Below are positions 48,947 through 58,509 of a stretch of 64,000 nucleotides of DNA, in pieces (within the stretch, counting starts at the first letter, position 1; each line of letters begins with the position of its first letter). The position numbers and the translations under genes were made by a program. The notes under the pieces were generated by a model, which was given only the letters and a program-made list of their open reading frames with translations, made no database searches and was not told the origin of the DNA. This DNA comes from Paenibacillus sp. 1781tsa1 (lineage in GTDB: Bacteria; Bacillota; Bacilli; Paenibacillales; Paenibacillaceae). The stretch lies in contig NZ_JAMYWY010000001.1 of assembly GCF_024159265.1 (NCBI RefSeq), positions 2,170,001 to 2,234,000 of the forward strand. Reading direction: 5' to 3'.

Positions 48947-49008
48947 ATACAAAGAAAGAGACGACAACATTTTGAAGGACAGAAAATGTGTCGTCTCTTT
49001 CTTTGTAT
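48947..49008 (-). terminator. Long near-perfect hairpin at the 3' side of the asparaginase gene
   Basis: ATACAAAGAAAGAGACGACA (48947-48966) pairs perfectly with 48989-49008; CATTTT/AAAATG extends it inward after one unpaired A, giving a 26-bp stem with a nine-base loop. It lies just past the asparaginase stop on the minus strand. The T-run expected of a terminator is weak, so its exact role is uncertain. Confidence 0.65.
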
Positions 49009-49035
49009 TTACAGATATCGTTGCAGTAGTTTTAG

Positions 49036-50244
49036 TTATACTTCAGGTGTTCCGTACGTTTCAAACCATTTTTTGATGGTGTCAAAATCATCACTGAAGG
49101 ACAAGCCCAGCATCAATAATACACGAGCTTGTTGTGGACTCAGATTATCGCCTGCAATGATACCTTTGCCGCCGCCGTACACACTTCCTGAACCCGTCCG
49201 AGTGGTGGTCACGAAAATGACACCTTCTTCGATGGCTTTGGTACGCGCTTGTCCCATCGCTCTGGAGATGCCGCCGGCTCCGGTACCGGAAGTCACGATG
49301 CCTTTGGCGCCGCTACTCACGAATCCTTCGATCGCTCCGCCTCCAGCTTCTTGATACGAGATTGCAATTTCAACTTTGGCCAGATCTGCTTTTGTGATTT
49401 TACTTAGATCAAATACGGGCTTCAATGTGCCTTCAGGTTTCAACGCACGTGCAGGGGCACGATAGATTCGAATGTTTTCTTCATCGATATATCCTACAGC
49501 GCCGAGCATTGGGGTTTCAAATGTATCTGTCCGATAATCATTCGTCTTGGTTACGCCACGAGCAAGCTGGATTGTGTCATTCAACATGAGTACAGTGCCG
49601 AATGAAGTGGTACGACCACTGCCTGCAAGCTTGATTGCGTTGTACAGATTCGCTTGAGCATCAGAGCCGATGACAGTCCATGGACGCATGGAGCCTGTAA
49701 TCACGACCGGTTTGTCACTCTGAACCGTCATATCGAGGAAATAAGCGATTTCCTCCATGGTATCTGTACCCGTGGTTACAACAACACTGTCATATATTGC
49801 AAGAGCTTTATCTACCGTCTGCGACAAGTCATAGAGGTCGGCCATGCTATAGGAACCTGAACCTGAGTTTCCGAATTGGAGTGTGCTAACATCAGCAATC
49901 TTCTGTTTATCCGGTAAGGCGTCTACCATCTCTCCGATGGGAAGCGTACCTGCCTTATAATTCTGGAAGCTGGTGGCATCCTCGGATTGTCCGGCAATCG
50001 TTCCGCCAGTCCCGATTACCAATACATTAGGAAGTGCGGATTGTTTGGAAGAGTCGGGTATTGCAGGAATGGATGTATTGCGAGCTGGCGTAGTGGTTGC
50101 TGTCTGAACAGCGCCTGTTGTACCTTTTACCTCTGTAGCTGCGTGTGCAGCATAGGTACCGATGGGGGACAACGAAATCGTTAAAGCTGTTAAAGCTGCG
50201 GTACTCCATACGGCCCAGGGACGAAGATTGGATGTTTTACTCAT
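49036..50244 (-). CDS. Type II L-asparaginase, secreted
   Basis: A 402-aa protein from ATG 50244 (GGAGAG eight bases upstream on the minus strand). The N-terminus has a basic start, a hydrophobic core (WSTAALTALTISLSPIG) and AHAA as a signal peptidase site, so it is exported. A Thr/Ala-rich linker leads to VLVIGTGGTIAGQSED (first active-site threonine) and VVTTGTDTMEEIAYFLDMTV (second, TDTMEE). It hydrolyses asparagine to aspartate and ammonia outside the membrane. A very long hairpin follows. It is monocistronic. Confidence 0.93.
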   Translation of the reverse strand: MSKTSNLRPWAVWSTAALTALTISLSPIGTYAAHAATEVKGTTGAVQTATTTPARNTSIPAIPDSSKQSALPNVLVIGTGGTIAGQSEDATSFQNYKAGTLPIGEMVDALPDKQKIADVSTLQFGNSGSGSYSMADLYDLSQTVDKALAIYDSVVVTTGTDTMEEIAYFLDMTVQSDKPVVITGSMRPWTVIGSDAQANLYNAIKLAGSGRTTSFGTVLMLNDTIQLARGVTKTNDYRTDTFETPMLGAVGYIDEENIRIYRAPARALKPEGTLKPVFDLSKITKADLAKVEIAISYQEAGGGAIEGFVSSGAKGIVTSGTGAGGISRAMGQARTKAIEEGVIFVTTTRTGSGSVYGGGKGIIAGDNLSPQQARVLLMLGLSFSDDFDTIKKWFETYGTPEV

Positions 50245-50729
50245 GAATAGCACTCTCCTTCAAGTAAGTGTGATGTTAAGTTTGTTAAGAAGAATATGTA
50301 TACCATTTCAAATTGATTGTATTTCATGTTAAGTAATATGACAACAAAAGAATGTGGTAGAGTAATCGGTTACATTCATAGATAATGAGAGTAAAATGAT
50401 TGTTTATAAGGAAAAATGAAAGAATATTCATTCTATTAGAGTTAAAAGAGAGCTGATTATAGTGGTAATTAAGATAAATAAGTGTTTTTAGTGTTAGTTA
50501 ATATTACATAATGAGTCTTTTGTCCTGATAAAACGAGTGTTTTAATAAAAGATTGTCGAATTGGAACTCATATCAGAGGTAGGCAACAGAATGAGAGGAA
50601 GGTAGTAGCACTTACTAGGTCATGGGGCTCAATTACGGTCTAAAGATTGGTTTCGTTATGGCATTATGTTTATAATAGAGGTGATAAACATATGTAAATA
50701 AATATATAATATTGATTGGAGGAGAAACG
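50245..50729. other. AT-rich intergenic region between divergent asparaginase and P450 genes
   Basis: About 485 bases with no gene. GTTAAG recurs several times (near 50275, 50284 and 50330), and a sigma-A-like promoter for the P450 gene lies at 50647-50676. No riboswitch fold was recognised. Confidence 0.5.
50647..50676 (+). promoter_or_regulatory. Sigma-A-like promoter of the P450 gene
   Basis: TTGGTT (50647-50652), an 18-base spacer and a perfect TATAAT (50671-50676), 53 bases before the start codon. Confidence 0.55.
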
Positions 50730-51932
50730 ATGAAACAGGCACCGAGAAAGTATGCGAATTACATTCCGATTCGGGAACTGGAGACTTTGGAAGAGAGGTT
50801 ATCTCCCTTCAAGGTGTATGCAGAACTTCGTGATAACACTCCAGTCCGATATGATGAGCATCGAGAATGTTGGGATGTTTTTGGTTATGAAGATGTGAAG
50901 TACGTATTGAAAAATCCGAAACTGTTCTCTTCTGCACGTGATCGTGCCAATACGAGCATGTTGACAACAGACCCTCCGAAACACAAACAGCTACGTGATC
51001 TGGTGAACCAGGCGTTTACGCCCAAGGCAATCGAAGCGCTGGCTCCACGTATTCAGGAAATTACAGATGAGTTAATTGCTCCACACCTGTCAGAAGGACA
51101 GATGGAACTTATTGATGACCTTGCAACCCCATTGCCCGTCATTGTAATTGCGGAATTGATCGGAGTCCCTGCGGCGGATCGACAAAAGTTCAAAGACTGG
51201 TCTGATGTGTTGGTGAAAGGCGCACGTGATGATAGCGAGCAGGCTTTTCAGGAGTTATTGGAAGAGAAAAAAAGAAATATGCAGGAGTTGCACATCTATT
51301 TCACTGGCATTATGGAAGAACGTCGGTTGCAGCCGAAGAATGATCTGATCTCGTTACTGCTTGCTGCGGAGATTGATGATCAGAAATTGACTGCAGATGA
51401 GGTGGTAGGCTTCTGTATTCTCTTGCTTGCAGCCGGTAATGAAACAACAACCAACCTGATTACCAATGCGGTTCGTATCCTATCTGAACAACCTGAGCTA
51501 CAGCAGGAGTTGCGCGAACATCCTGATCGGATTACTTCTGCGATTGAAGAGACGCTGCGATATTATCCGCCGATTGTCGCAATTGGGCGGGTTGCCAAGG
51601 AAACTGTAGAGTTGAATGGTCAGACGATTCAAGCTGGAGAGCAGGTGATTTCCTGGGTTGGAGCAGCCAATCGGGACAGTGCCCAGTTCGAAATCCCGGA
51701 AGAATTCATCTCTGATCGCAAGCCGAACAGACATATGGGATTTGGTTTTGGCATTCATTTTTGTCTGGGTGCACCACTCGCTCGTTTGGAGGCAAGGGTC
51801 GTTCTTCATACATTGCTTCAGCACATGGAACATATTCAGCTTGTGCCGGGAACAGTCCTGGAACCGATACAAAGTGCCTTTGTGTTTGGTGTGAAACATT
51901 ATCCGATACACTTCAGTCTAATAAATAAATAA
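50730..51932 (+). CDS. Cytochrome P450
   Basis: A 400-aa protein from ATG 50730 (GGAGGAG five bases upstream). The I-helix is LLLAAGNETTTNLITN (oxygen-activating Thr), the K-helix ExxR is EETLRYYPP, and the haem loop is GFGFGIHFCLGAPLARLE with the haem-ligand Cys345. The sequence fits bacterial class I P450s of the CYP107/CYP109 type, which need separate ferredoxin and reductase partners; none is adjacent. No biosynthetic cluster surrounds it. The substrate is unknown. Confidence 0.95.
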   Translation: MKQAPRKYANYIPIRELETLEERLSPFKVYAELRDNTPVRYDEHRECWDVFGYEDVKYVLKNPKLFSSARDRANTSMLTTDPPKHKQLRDLVNQAFTPKAIEALAPRIQEITDELIAPHLSEGQMELIDDLATPLPVIVIAELIGVPAADRQKFKDWSDVLVKGARDDSEQAFQELLEEKKRNMQELHIYFTGIMEERRLQPKNDLISLLLAAEIDDQKLTADEVVGFCILLLAAGNETTTNLITNAVRILSEQPELQQELREHPDRITSAIEETLRYYPPIVAIGRVAKETVELNGQTIQAGEQVISWVGAANRDSAQFEIPEEFISDRKPNRHMGFGFGIHFCLGAPLARLEARVVLHTLLQHMEHIQLVPGTVLEPIQSAFVFGVKHYPIHFSLINK

Positions 51933-51952
51933 TGAATGGCTCATGAATGACA

Positions 51953-51996
51953 AAAGCCGCTCTCAGGCCAATTAGGCGCTGGAAGCGGCTTTTTCT
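51953..51996. terminator. Bidirectional terminator between the P450 and MFS genes
   Basis: AAAGCCGCT pairs with AGCGGCTTT around a 21-base loop containing GCC/GGC, with A and T runs on either side. Confidence 0.85.
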
Positions 51997-52038
51997 AATA
52001 GAACAGTAAGATGGACTAGTTAAGAAATGGATAGGAAA

Positions 52039-53250
52039 TCAGGATTCCCGAGTAGAAGCAGGTTTGTTATACAATTTGAATCTGACCCAAACCATATTAA
52101 GCAGCAGCAGTCCGCCAGAGACGATAAACAGACCTTCGATTCCGATGAATCCTGCCATAAAACCTCCAATGATCGCTCCGAGCATGTTGCCTAACGCAAG
52201 GGTGCTCGTATTAAAACTGAATGCACGGCTAATCATGCTATCTGCTGTATAGGAACGGATCAAGGCATTGACGCTCGGAAGCAGGCCACCCATGAACACA
52301 CCCATCATGAATCGAACAAGAATGAGCTGCCACACAGTCTGAACAAATGCCTGCGGAATAAGCATGAGTCCTGTTCCTATGAGGGAGAACGTCAGCACCT
52401 TGTGAGGACCAATCCGGTCACTCAGCTTCCCGAGAACAGGAGACATGGCCATATTGGATAGTCCCGTAACTGCACCGACAAGTCCTGCCCAGAAGGCCAC
52501 ATTTACATCCGAAGCATGCAATTTTTGTACATACAGCGGCAAGAGTGACATGGGACTAATCATTGCAAACTGCAACAGAAACGTCACAGCAAACAGTGCA
52601 GGAAGTTGAGGTGACTTGTTCAATTCCTTCAGACCGGACAATACGGATTGTGCCGGCAGTTTGGCTGCTTCTTGACGGTCGAATTTCTCTCTCACCAGGA
52701 ACATGGCGAGCATGGAAGCAACAAAGATCAGTCCGCCTGTAATGTAGAAAATGGGGCGGAAGCCTACTGCATCAGCTAGCAAACCGCCAATGAGTGGACC
52801 CAGGATTGTGCCGGCAACCTGCCCGGACTGACTGATTCCCATGGCAAAACCCATGCGGTCTTTCGGAGTGGTACCCGATATCAGCGCAACAGCTGCAGGA
52901 TTAAAACCGGAGATTGTACCGTTAAGCAAACGCAATAAGAGAAGCTGCCAGGGGTTCTGAGCCAGACCCATAAGGGCAATTACAATGGCCATCCCGAATC
53001 CCGAACGCAGCAGCATAACTTTTCGGCCATACTTGTCTGATAACTTGCCCCAGAGCGGTTGGAACAAAAATGAGGTTAGGAAATTGGCTGCAAAAATAAA
53101 TCCTGCCCAAATGCCAATTTCATGTTCGCCAACAACGCCCAGATCCCTTGCGAGATAAAGAGACAAAAATGGGGTAATCATGGTCATGCCCGAGTTGACC
53201 AAAAATTGTCCGAACCAAAGCACAATGAGGTTTACTTTCCATGTTTTCAA
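52039..53250 (-). CDS. MFS multidrug efflux transporter
   Basis: A 403-aa protein from TTG 53250 (AAAGGAAGTG seven bases upstream); this gives MKTWKVNLIVLWFGQFLV. Twelve hydrophobic segments are visible, with the DHA1 family motifs LWGKLSDKYGRKVML (motif A, between TM2 and TM3) and GISQSGQVAGTILGPLIGGLLAD (drug/H+ antiporter motif C in TM5). It should export small hydrophobic compounds in exchange for protons. It diverges from hemE. Confidence 0.92.
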   Translation of the reverse strand: MKTWKVNLIVLWFGQFLVNSGMTMITPFLSLYLARDLGVVGEHEIGIWAGFIFAANFLTSFLFQPLWGKLSDKYGRKVMLLRSGFGMAIVIALMGLAQNPWQLLLLRLLNGTISGFNPAAVALISGTTPKDRMGFAMGISQSGQVAGTILGPLIGGLLADAVGFRPIFYITGGLIFVASMLAMFLVREKFDRQEAAKLPAQSVLSGLKELNKSPQLPALFAVTFLLQFAMISPMSLLPLYVQKLHASDVNVAFWAGLVGAVTGLSNMAMSPVLGKLSDRIGPHKVLTFSLIGTGLMLIPQAFVQTVWQLILVRFMMGVFMGGLLPSVNALIRSYTADSMISRAFSFNTSTLALGNMLGAIIGGFMAGFIGIEGLFIVSGGLLLLNMVWVRFKLYNKPASTRES

Positions 53251-53387
53251 AGTGCTTTCACTTCCTTTCAAAGATATTTCTGTAACTCTCAAAAAAACAC
53301 CATTTTTTCATTATAACATAATTGGCATATGGGGGATGGGTGTAAGGAATGTCATAGTATTGTCACGTAGAACGCATCCGCATGTGG

Positions 53388-53416
53388 TTGTTACAGCTGT
53401 TTAAAAAGGGCATAAT
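53388..53416 (+). promoter_or_regulatory. Sigma-A promoter of the hem operon
   Basis: TTGTTA (53388-53393), a 17-base spacer and CATAAT (53411-53416). It lies 39 bases before the hemE start codon. Confidence 0.6.
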
Positions 53417-53454
53417 GGTAATTATGAGTCCAAAAACTATTGGAGGCTTCTTAC

Positions 53455-54519
53455 ATGAGCTATAATGATCGACTGATTCGGGCGAGTTTCAAACAACAGG
53501 TAGACCGTGTCCCGGTATGGTACATGCGTCAAGCTGGACGTTACGATCCTGAATATCGCAAAATTAAAGAAAAGTACTCCTTGCTAGAAATCTGCAAACA
53601 ACCCGAGCTGGCGGCTGAAGTTACACTCATGCCGGTACGCAAACTTGGTGTAGATGCGGCTATTTTGTATTCCGATATTATGAATCCGGTTGCCTCATTG
53701 GGTATTGATTTTGACATTGTAAAAAATATTGGACCGGTCATTGATAATCCGATTCGTTCAGCTGCAGATGTGGATCGGCTGCGCCCCATCGACGTAGAAG
53801 GAGATCTGTCACATATTCTGGAGACCATTCGAATTCTGGATAAGGAGCTTGACGTGCCTTTGATTACGTTTGCAGGCGCACCTTTCACGATTGCGAGTTA
53901 TCTGATCGAAGGCCGACCTTCGAAAGGTTATATCCGCACCAAAACGATGATGTACAGCGAGCCTGAGGTGTGGCATAAGCTGATGCAGAAGCTTGGTGAT
54001 ATGGTTATTACATATGTCCGTGCGCATATTGCGAATGGCGGTAAGGCATTCCAGTTGTTTGACAGCTGGGTTGGAGCACTTTCTCCCAAAGACTTCAGAA
54101 CATATGTGTTGCCTACGATTACCCGTATCTTTACCGAATTATCGGATTTGAATGTACCGAAGATTTATTTCCCTGGTGTCGCCTCGGGCGAATTGTTGCC
54201 AGCGCTGCATAATCTGCAAGCCAATGTGATTGGATTGGACTGGAGAGTATCGATTTCGGAAGGGCGTCAACGTCTTGGTGGCAAATTTGCCGTACAAGGA
54301 AATCTGGACCCTTATTTGCTGACTGCACCGATGGAACTGATCAAGGAACAAGCCAAATTGATTATTGACGAAGGAATCAAGGAGCCGGGGTATATTTTCA
54401 ACCTGGGGCACGGACTATTCCCCGAAGCTTCCCTTGAGAAGCTCAGAGAATTAACGGCTTATATTCATGAGTATTCTGCTGAAGCATTAAAGACAGGGGT
54501 GACGATAACTAATGACTAA
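53455..54519 (+). CDS. hemE: Uroporphyrinogen decarboxylase
   Basis: A 354-aa protein from ATG 53455 (TGGAGGC seven bases upstream). The signatures PVWYMRQAGRYDPEYR (UroD motif 1, with substrate-binding Arg residues) and FSDIMNP-like YSDIMNPVASLGIDF, plus FAGAPFTIASYLIEG and GLDWRVSISEGRQRLGGKFAVQGNLDP, are all present. It decarboxylates uroporphyrinogen III to coproporphyrinogen III. It overlaps hemH by eight bases, giving translational coupling. Confidence 0.97.
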   Translation: MSYNDRLIRASFKQQVDRVPVWYMRQAGRYDPEYRKIKEKYSLLEICKQPELAAEVTLMPVRKLGVDAAILYSDIMNPVASLGIDFDIVKNIGPVIDNPIRSAADVDRLRPIDVEGDLSHILETIRILDKELDVPLITFAGAPFTIASYLIEGRPSKGYIRTKTMMYSEPEVWHKLMQKLGDMVITYVRAHIANGGKAFQLFDSWVGALSPKDFRTYVLPTITRIFTELSDLNVPKIYFPGVASGELLPALHNLQANVIGLDWRVSISEGRQRLGGKFAVQGNLDPYLLTAPMELIKEQAKLIIDEGIKEPGYIFNLGHGLFPEASLEKLRELTAYIHEYSAEALKTGVTITND

Positions 54520-55462
54520 TACTGTAGGTGTACTGGTGATGTCATATGGTACACCGGAAAATATGGAAAGTGTTGAAGCATATTACACACATATCCGCAG
54601 AGGACGTCCGCCTGAACCGGAGCAGTTGAAGGAACTGACGGATCGATATGAAGCCATTGTTGGCGGTGTATTCCCGCTTCGTGAGAACACGGACAATCAG
54701 GTCAAGGCTCTTCAGGAGACTTTAAACCGCGATGAGCGTGGCGTTGATGTAGAATTCCGTTGTTATCAAGGACTGAAGCATGCCTATCCGTTTATTGAGG
54801 ACGGCGTGGAACAGATGGCGAAGGATGGAATTCAGACAGCGATTGGTATTGTACTGGCTCCTCATTTCTCCACAATGAGTGTAGGCAGTTATATCAAACG
54901 TGCGCGTGAAAAAGCAGAAGAACTGGGCATTCACATGTCCTTTATTGAGAGTTATCATCTGCATCCAAAATTAATTCAGGCGTTGTCCACGCGTGTCAGT
55001 GCCAAGTTGGATGCGTTTGAGGAAGCTGGAGCAAAACGCGGAGATGTGAAGGTGTTGTTCAGTGCTCACAGCCTGCCGGCACGTATTGTGGAGATGGGTG
55101 ATCCATACCCGCAACAACTGCTGGAGACTTCGGAAGTGATTGCCTCACGCGTAGGAATAACCAATTGGCAATTTACGTGGCAAAGTGCCGGACGAACAGC
55201 TGAGCCTTGGCTCGGACCGGATATTCTGGATACGTTACAGGAACTTTCGCGTGAACAGGTAGAGGATGTACTTGTTGCACCAATCGGGTTTGTCTCGGAT
55301 CATCTCGAAGTACTCTATGATCTCGATATTGAGGCCAAATCGATTGCCAAAGAAATTGATATGCGCCTGATGCGTATTGATTCTCTCAATAGCGATCCTC
55401 TATACATGGAGACGTTAAGCGACGTTATTATAAGCCAATGGCAGCAAGGGTCGGATGAGTAA
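54512..55462 (+). CDS. hemH: Ferrochelatase (coproporphyrin ferrochelatase, CpfC type)
   Basis: A 316-aa protein starting at ATG 54512 inside the end of hemE. VGVLVMSYGTPENMESVEAYYTHIRRGRPP is the family N-terminus; VLFSAHSLPARIV carries the iron-handling histidine, and VAPIGFVSDHLEVLYDLDIEA the glutamate/histidine face. In Firmicutes this enzyme inserts iron into coproporphyrin III rather than protoporphyrin IX (known of the family). Its stop overlaps the hemY start by one base (TAATG). Confidence 0.97.
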   Translation: MTNTVGVLVMSYGTPENMESVEAYYTHIRRGRPPEPEQLKELTDRYEAIVGGVFPLRENTDNQVKALQETLNRDERGVDVEFRCYQGLKHAYPFIEDGVEQMAKDGIQTAIGIVLAPHFSTMSVGSYIKRAREKAEELGIHMSFIESYHLHPKLIQALSTRVSAKLDAFEEAGAKRGDVKVLFSAHSLPARIVEMGDPYPQQLLETSEVIASRVGITNWQFTWQSAGRTAEPWLGPDILDTLQELSREQVEDVLVAPIGFVSDHLEVLYDLDIEAKSIAKEIDMRLMRIDSLNSDPLYMETLSDVIISQWQQGSDE

Positions 55463-56886
55463 TGGGTGATAAGAAACGCCGTGTTGTTGTCGTCGGCGGT
55501 GGCCTCACCGGCCTCAGCGCGGCATTTTATATCCGCAAGCATTACCGGGAAGCGGGAGTTGAACCCGTGATTACTTTGGTCGAGAAAAGCTCGTCCATGG
55601 GAGGCATGATTGAAACACTGCACCGGGATGGATTTGTGATTGAAAAGGGGCCGGATTCTTTCCTGGCTCGCAAAACAGCCATGATTGACCTGGCTAAAGA
55701 ATTGGAGATCGATCATGAACTGGTCAGTCAGAATCCGGAGTCGAAGAAAACGTATATCATGCAGCGTGGCAAGCTTCATCCTATGCCAGCAGGACTTGTT
55801 CTCGGTATTCCGACAGAACTAAGACCATTCTTGAGAAGTGGTCTGGTCTCTCCGGCAGGCAAACTGCGGGCGTTGATGGATTTTGTCATCCCGCCGCGTC
55901 GTACAACAGAGGATGAATCGCTTGGTTATATGATTGAACGCCGTCTTGGAGCGGAAGTGCTGGAGAACTTGACGGAACCACTGCTCGCGGGAATCTATGC
56001 AGGTGATATGCGGAGATTAAGCCTTCAGGCTACCTTCCCGCAGTTCGGCGAAGTAGAGCGCGAATACGGCAGCTTGATTCGGGGCATGATGACAGGTCGT
56101 AAACCGGCTGAGACGCATACCGGAACCAAACGGAGCGCTTTTCTGAACTTTCGTCAGGGACTGCAGAGCCTTGTTCATGCACTCGTCCATGAGTTGCAGG
56201 ATGTGGATCAACGTCTGAACACCGCCGTGAAGTCACTGCAACGTCTTGATGGAACGCAGACCAGATATCATGTTGAGCTGGAAAATGGTGAAATGCTTGA
56301 AGCTGATGATGTAGTAGTTACTGTGCCGACATATGTCGCGTCAGATCTGTTGAAGCCTCATGTGGACACAGCGGCACTGGATGCGATTAACTATGTATCT
56401 GTGGCCAATGTAGTGCTCGCTTTTGAGAAAAAAGAGGTGGAGCATGTATTTGACGGGTCGGGTTTCCTTGTTCCACGGAAAGAGGGTCGGAATATTACGG
56501 CTTGCACGTGGACATCGACGAAATGGCTGCATACCAGCCCGGACGATAAAGTACTGCTCCGCTGTTATGTCGGTCGCTCCGGTGACGAACAGAACGTAGA
56601 GCTTCCAGACGAAGCGCTGACGGATCTGGTTCTCAAAGATCTGAGAGAGACGATGGGTATCGAAGCAGTGCCGATCTTCTCCGAGATTACAAGGCTTCGT
56701 AAATCCATGCCTCAGTATCCGGTGGGACACCTCCAACATATTGCCGCCCTTCGTGAGGAGCTTGGCAGCAAGTTACCGGGTGTGTACATTGCAGGTGCAG
56801 GTTATGAGGGTGTAGGCTTGCCTGATTGCATCAGACAAGCGAAGGAAATGTCTATCCTGGCAACACAAGAGCTTGCAGCAGATTAA
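55462..56886 (+). CDS. hemY: Coproporphyrinogen III / protoporphyrinogen oxidase (HemY/CgoX)
   Basis: A 474-aa FAD enzyme. RRVVVVGGGLTGLSAAFYIRK is the FAD-binding loop; then MGGMIETLHRDGFVIEKGPDSFLARK, YGSLIRGMM and a C-terminal PGVYIAGAGYEGVGLPDCIRQAKE complete the HemY pattern. It oxidises coproporphyrinogen III to coproporphyrin III with O2 in the Firmicute pathway. It is the third gene of hemE-hemH-hemY; the final enzyme HemQ/ChdC is not in the window. The start ATG shares two bases with the hemH stop. Confidence 0.96.
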   Translation: MGDKKRRVVVVGGGLTGLSAAFYIRKHYREAGVEPVITLVEKSSSMGGMIETLHRDGFVIEKGPDSFLARKTAMIDLAKELEIDHELVSQNPESKKTYIMQRGKLHPMPAGLVLGIPTELRPFLRSGLVSPAGKLRALMDFVIPPRRTTEDESLGYMIERRLGAEVLENLTEPLLAGIYAGDMRRLSLQATFPQFGEVEREYGSLIRGMMTGRKPAETHTGTKRSAFLNFRQGLQSLVHALVHELQDVDQRLNTAVKSLQRLDGTQTRYHVELENGEMLEADDVVVTVPTYVASDLLKPHVDTAALDAINYVSVANVVLAFEKKEVEHVFDGSGFLVPRKEGRNITACTWTSTKWLHTSPDDKVLLRCYVGRSGDEQNVELPDEALTDLVLKDLRETMGIEAVPIFSEITRLRKSMPQYPVGHLQHIAALREELGSKLPGVYIAGAGYEGVGLPDCIRQAKEMSILATQELAAD

Positions 56887-56897
56887 GTACAGCAAGA

Positions 56898-56943
56898 GAG
56901 CTGTCTCACCGTAGAATTATCTACTGGAGAGATGGCTTTTTTA
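56898..56943 (+). terminator. Terminator of the hem operon
   Basis: AGCTGTCTC pairs imperfectly with GAGAGATGGCT, with inner GTAG/CTAC, followed by six T residues. Confidence 0.7.
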
Positions 56944-57069
56944 TGTGAAGATCTAGAAGCTAACCGAGTTAATACCCTTTCAATCGATACAGTTCCAAGG
57001 AATGATGGAAATCCAGAATATGCCTGATATAATGGTATGTATGGCTGTGAAGAAGAAGAGGAGTTGCTT

Positions 57070-58485
57070 ATGTATCCCCCAAGATCAGATCGAAGTGCAG
57101 AGAGAAAAAAAAGAAAGCGCACCCGCGATAGAATCATCTGGACAGTTAATCTTGTATTGATCATGGCAATTGGTCTGGTAGGCATTTTTTATGTCATTAA
57201 TACACGTCAGCAACAGGCAGACCCGCCGGTGAAGCAAGAAATGGTTGATCAGGATCAGCCTTCCATTGGAGACGATGCCAAAGGCGGGGATCAGGTAAGT
57301 TCTCCAGACTCGGAGGAGACTGATCAGACTCCGGAAGAAGAACCCGAAGCAACGAATGAAGAAACAACAGCAGATGCAGGTGAGCCATCTGGCGTAGCGA
57401 AACCTGATACTTCAGGCAATACCAATAATGGGAAAGCCGAATCCGGAACGAAAAAACCTGCTACAGATTCGACTCCGTCCGGCACCAAGGGAAATGCAGG
57501 TGTGGATACCGAATCAGGGACGTCGAAACCTTCCAATTCAGCGAAGGATGTCACCATTAATTTTGTGGGCGATATTCAATTTTCGGGCAAAGTTGCTGAA
57601 CTGCTGGATAAGAACGGTTATGATTATCCCTTTGCCAAACTCGGCAGATTATTCAAGGATGATGATCTTACCATCGGCAACTTGGAGACTCCGATAACCC
57701 AAGGTGGTACTGGTGCAGCTGACAAAACATATGTATACAAATCTTCGCCCAAAGCATTGGCGGCAATGGCCTCTGCGGGTTTTGATGCTGTCAATTTGGC
57801 TAACAATCATATTCTGGATCAGGGTGTAGAGGGTTTGGTAGATACGTTAACCTATCTCAAGGAATATGGCATAGCTCACACCGGGGCTGGTATGAACAGG
57901 GATGAAGCCTATGCACCAGCGTATCTGGAACGCAAAGGCATGAAGATTGCATTGCTTGGGTTCTCCCGAGTTGTACCAGAAACGAGTTGGAAGGCTGAGG
58001 GCAATCGGGCTGGCGTTGCTGAAGCCTATGATTCCACAGGAGCAGTCAAAGCGATCCAGGAGGCTCGTAAGAAGGCTGATCTGGTGATCGTGGTTGCACA
58101 CTGGGGAGAGGAACGTGTAAGTACTCCGAACAGTGATCAGACCCGATTGGCTCATGAATTTGTAGATGCCGGCGCGGATCTGGTCATAGGTGGTCATCCT
58201 CATGTGTTGCAAGGGTTGGAGTACTATAAGGGGAAATGGATTGCATACAGTACGGGGAATTTCATTTTCTCCAGATCAACAACCGAAGAGACATGGAAAA
58301 CAGCGGTATTTCAGGCACGCTGTAGTCCTGATGCAGCTTGCAGCATGAGAGTCATCCCTTATGAGGCCGGGCTCGGTCAGGCCATTCCGATGATCGATGA
58401 GGCAAACAAACTGCTGTTACAACAGATGGCAAAGCTCTCCCCAGGCATTCGATATGATGGAAATGGAGTCGCTTCGCCTAATTAA
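57070..58485 (+). CDS. CapA/PgsA family metallophosphatase-fold protein, membrane anchored
   Basis: A 471-aa protein from ATG 57070 (AGAGGAG six bases upstream). A basic cytoplasmic start (RSAERKKRKRTRDR) precedes one membrane segment (IWTVNLVLIMAIGLVGIFYVI, about 23-43), a Glu/Thr/Ser/Gly-rich linker (about 48-158) and an extracellular CapA domain (INFVGDIQFSGKV, NLETPIT, NLANNHILDQG, VVAHWGEE, VIGGHPHVLQGLE). The Asp/His/Asn residues in these motifs form the metal centre of the calcineurin-like fold. CapA relatives take part in poly-gamma-glutamate or capsule handling; no pgsBC genes are here, so the role is open. Confidence 0.9.
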   Translation: MYPPRSDRSAERKKRKRTRDRIIWTVNLVLIMAIGLVGIFYVINTRQQQADPPVKQEMVDQDQPSIGDDAKGGDQVSSPDSEETDQTPEEEPEATNEETTADAGEPSGVAKPDTSGNTNNGKAESGTKKPATDSTPSGTKGNAGVDTESGTSKPSNSAKDVTINFVGDIQFSGKVAELLDKNGYDYPFAKLGRLFKDDDLTIGNLETPITQGGTGAADKTYVYKSSPKALAAMASAGFDAVNLANNHILDQGVEGLVDTLTYLKEYGIAHTGAGMNRDEAYAPAYLERKGMKIALLGFSRVVPETSWKAEGNRAGVAEAYDSTGAVKAIQEARKKADLVIVVAHWGEERVSTPNSDQTRLAHEFVDAGADLVIGGHPHVLQGLEYYKGKWIAYSTGNFIFSRSTTEETWKTAVFQARCSPDAACSMRVIPYEAGLGQAIPMIDEANKLLLQQMAKLSPGIRYDGNGVASPN

Positions 58486-58509
58486 TAACCTTTTTGAGGA
58501 GGGAATCGA

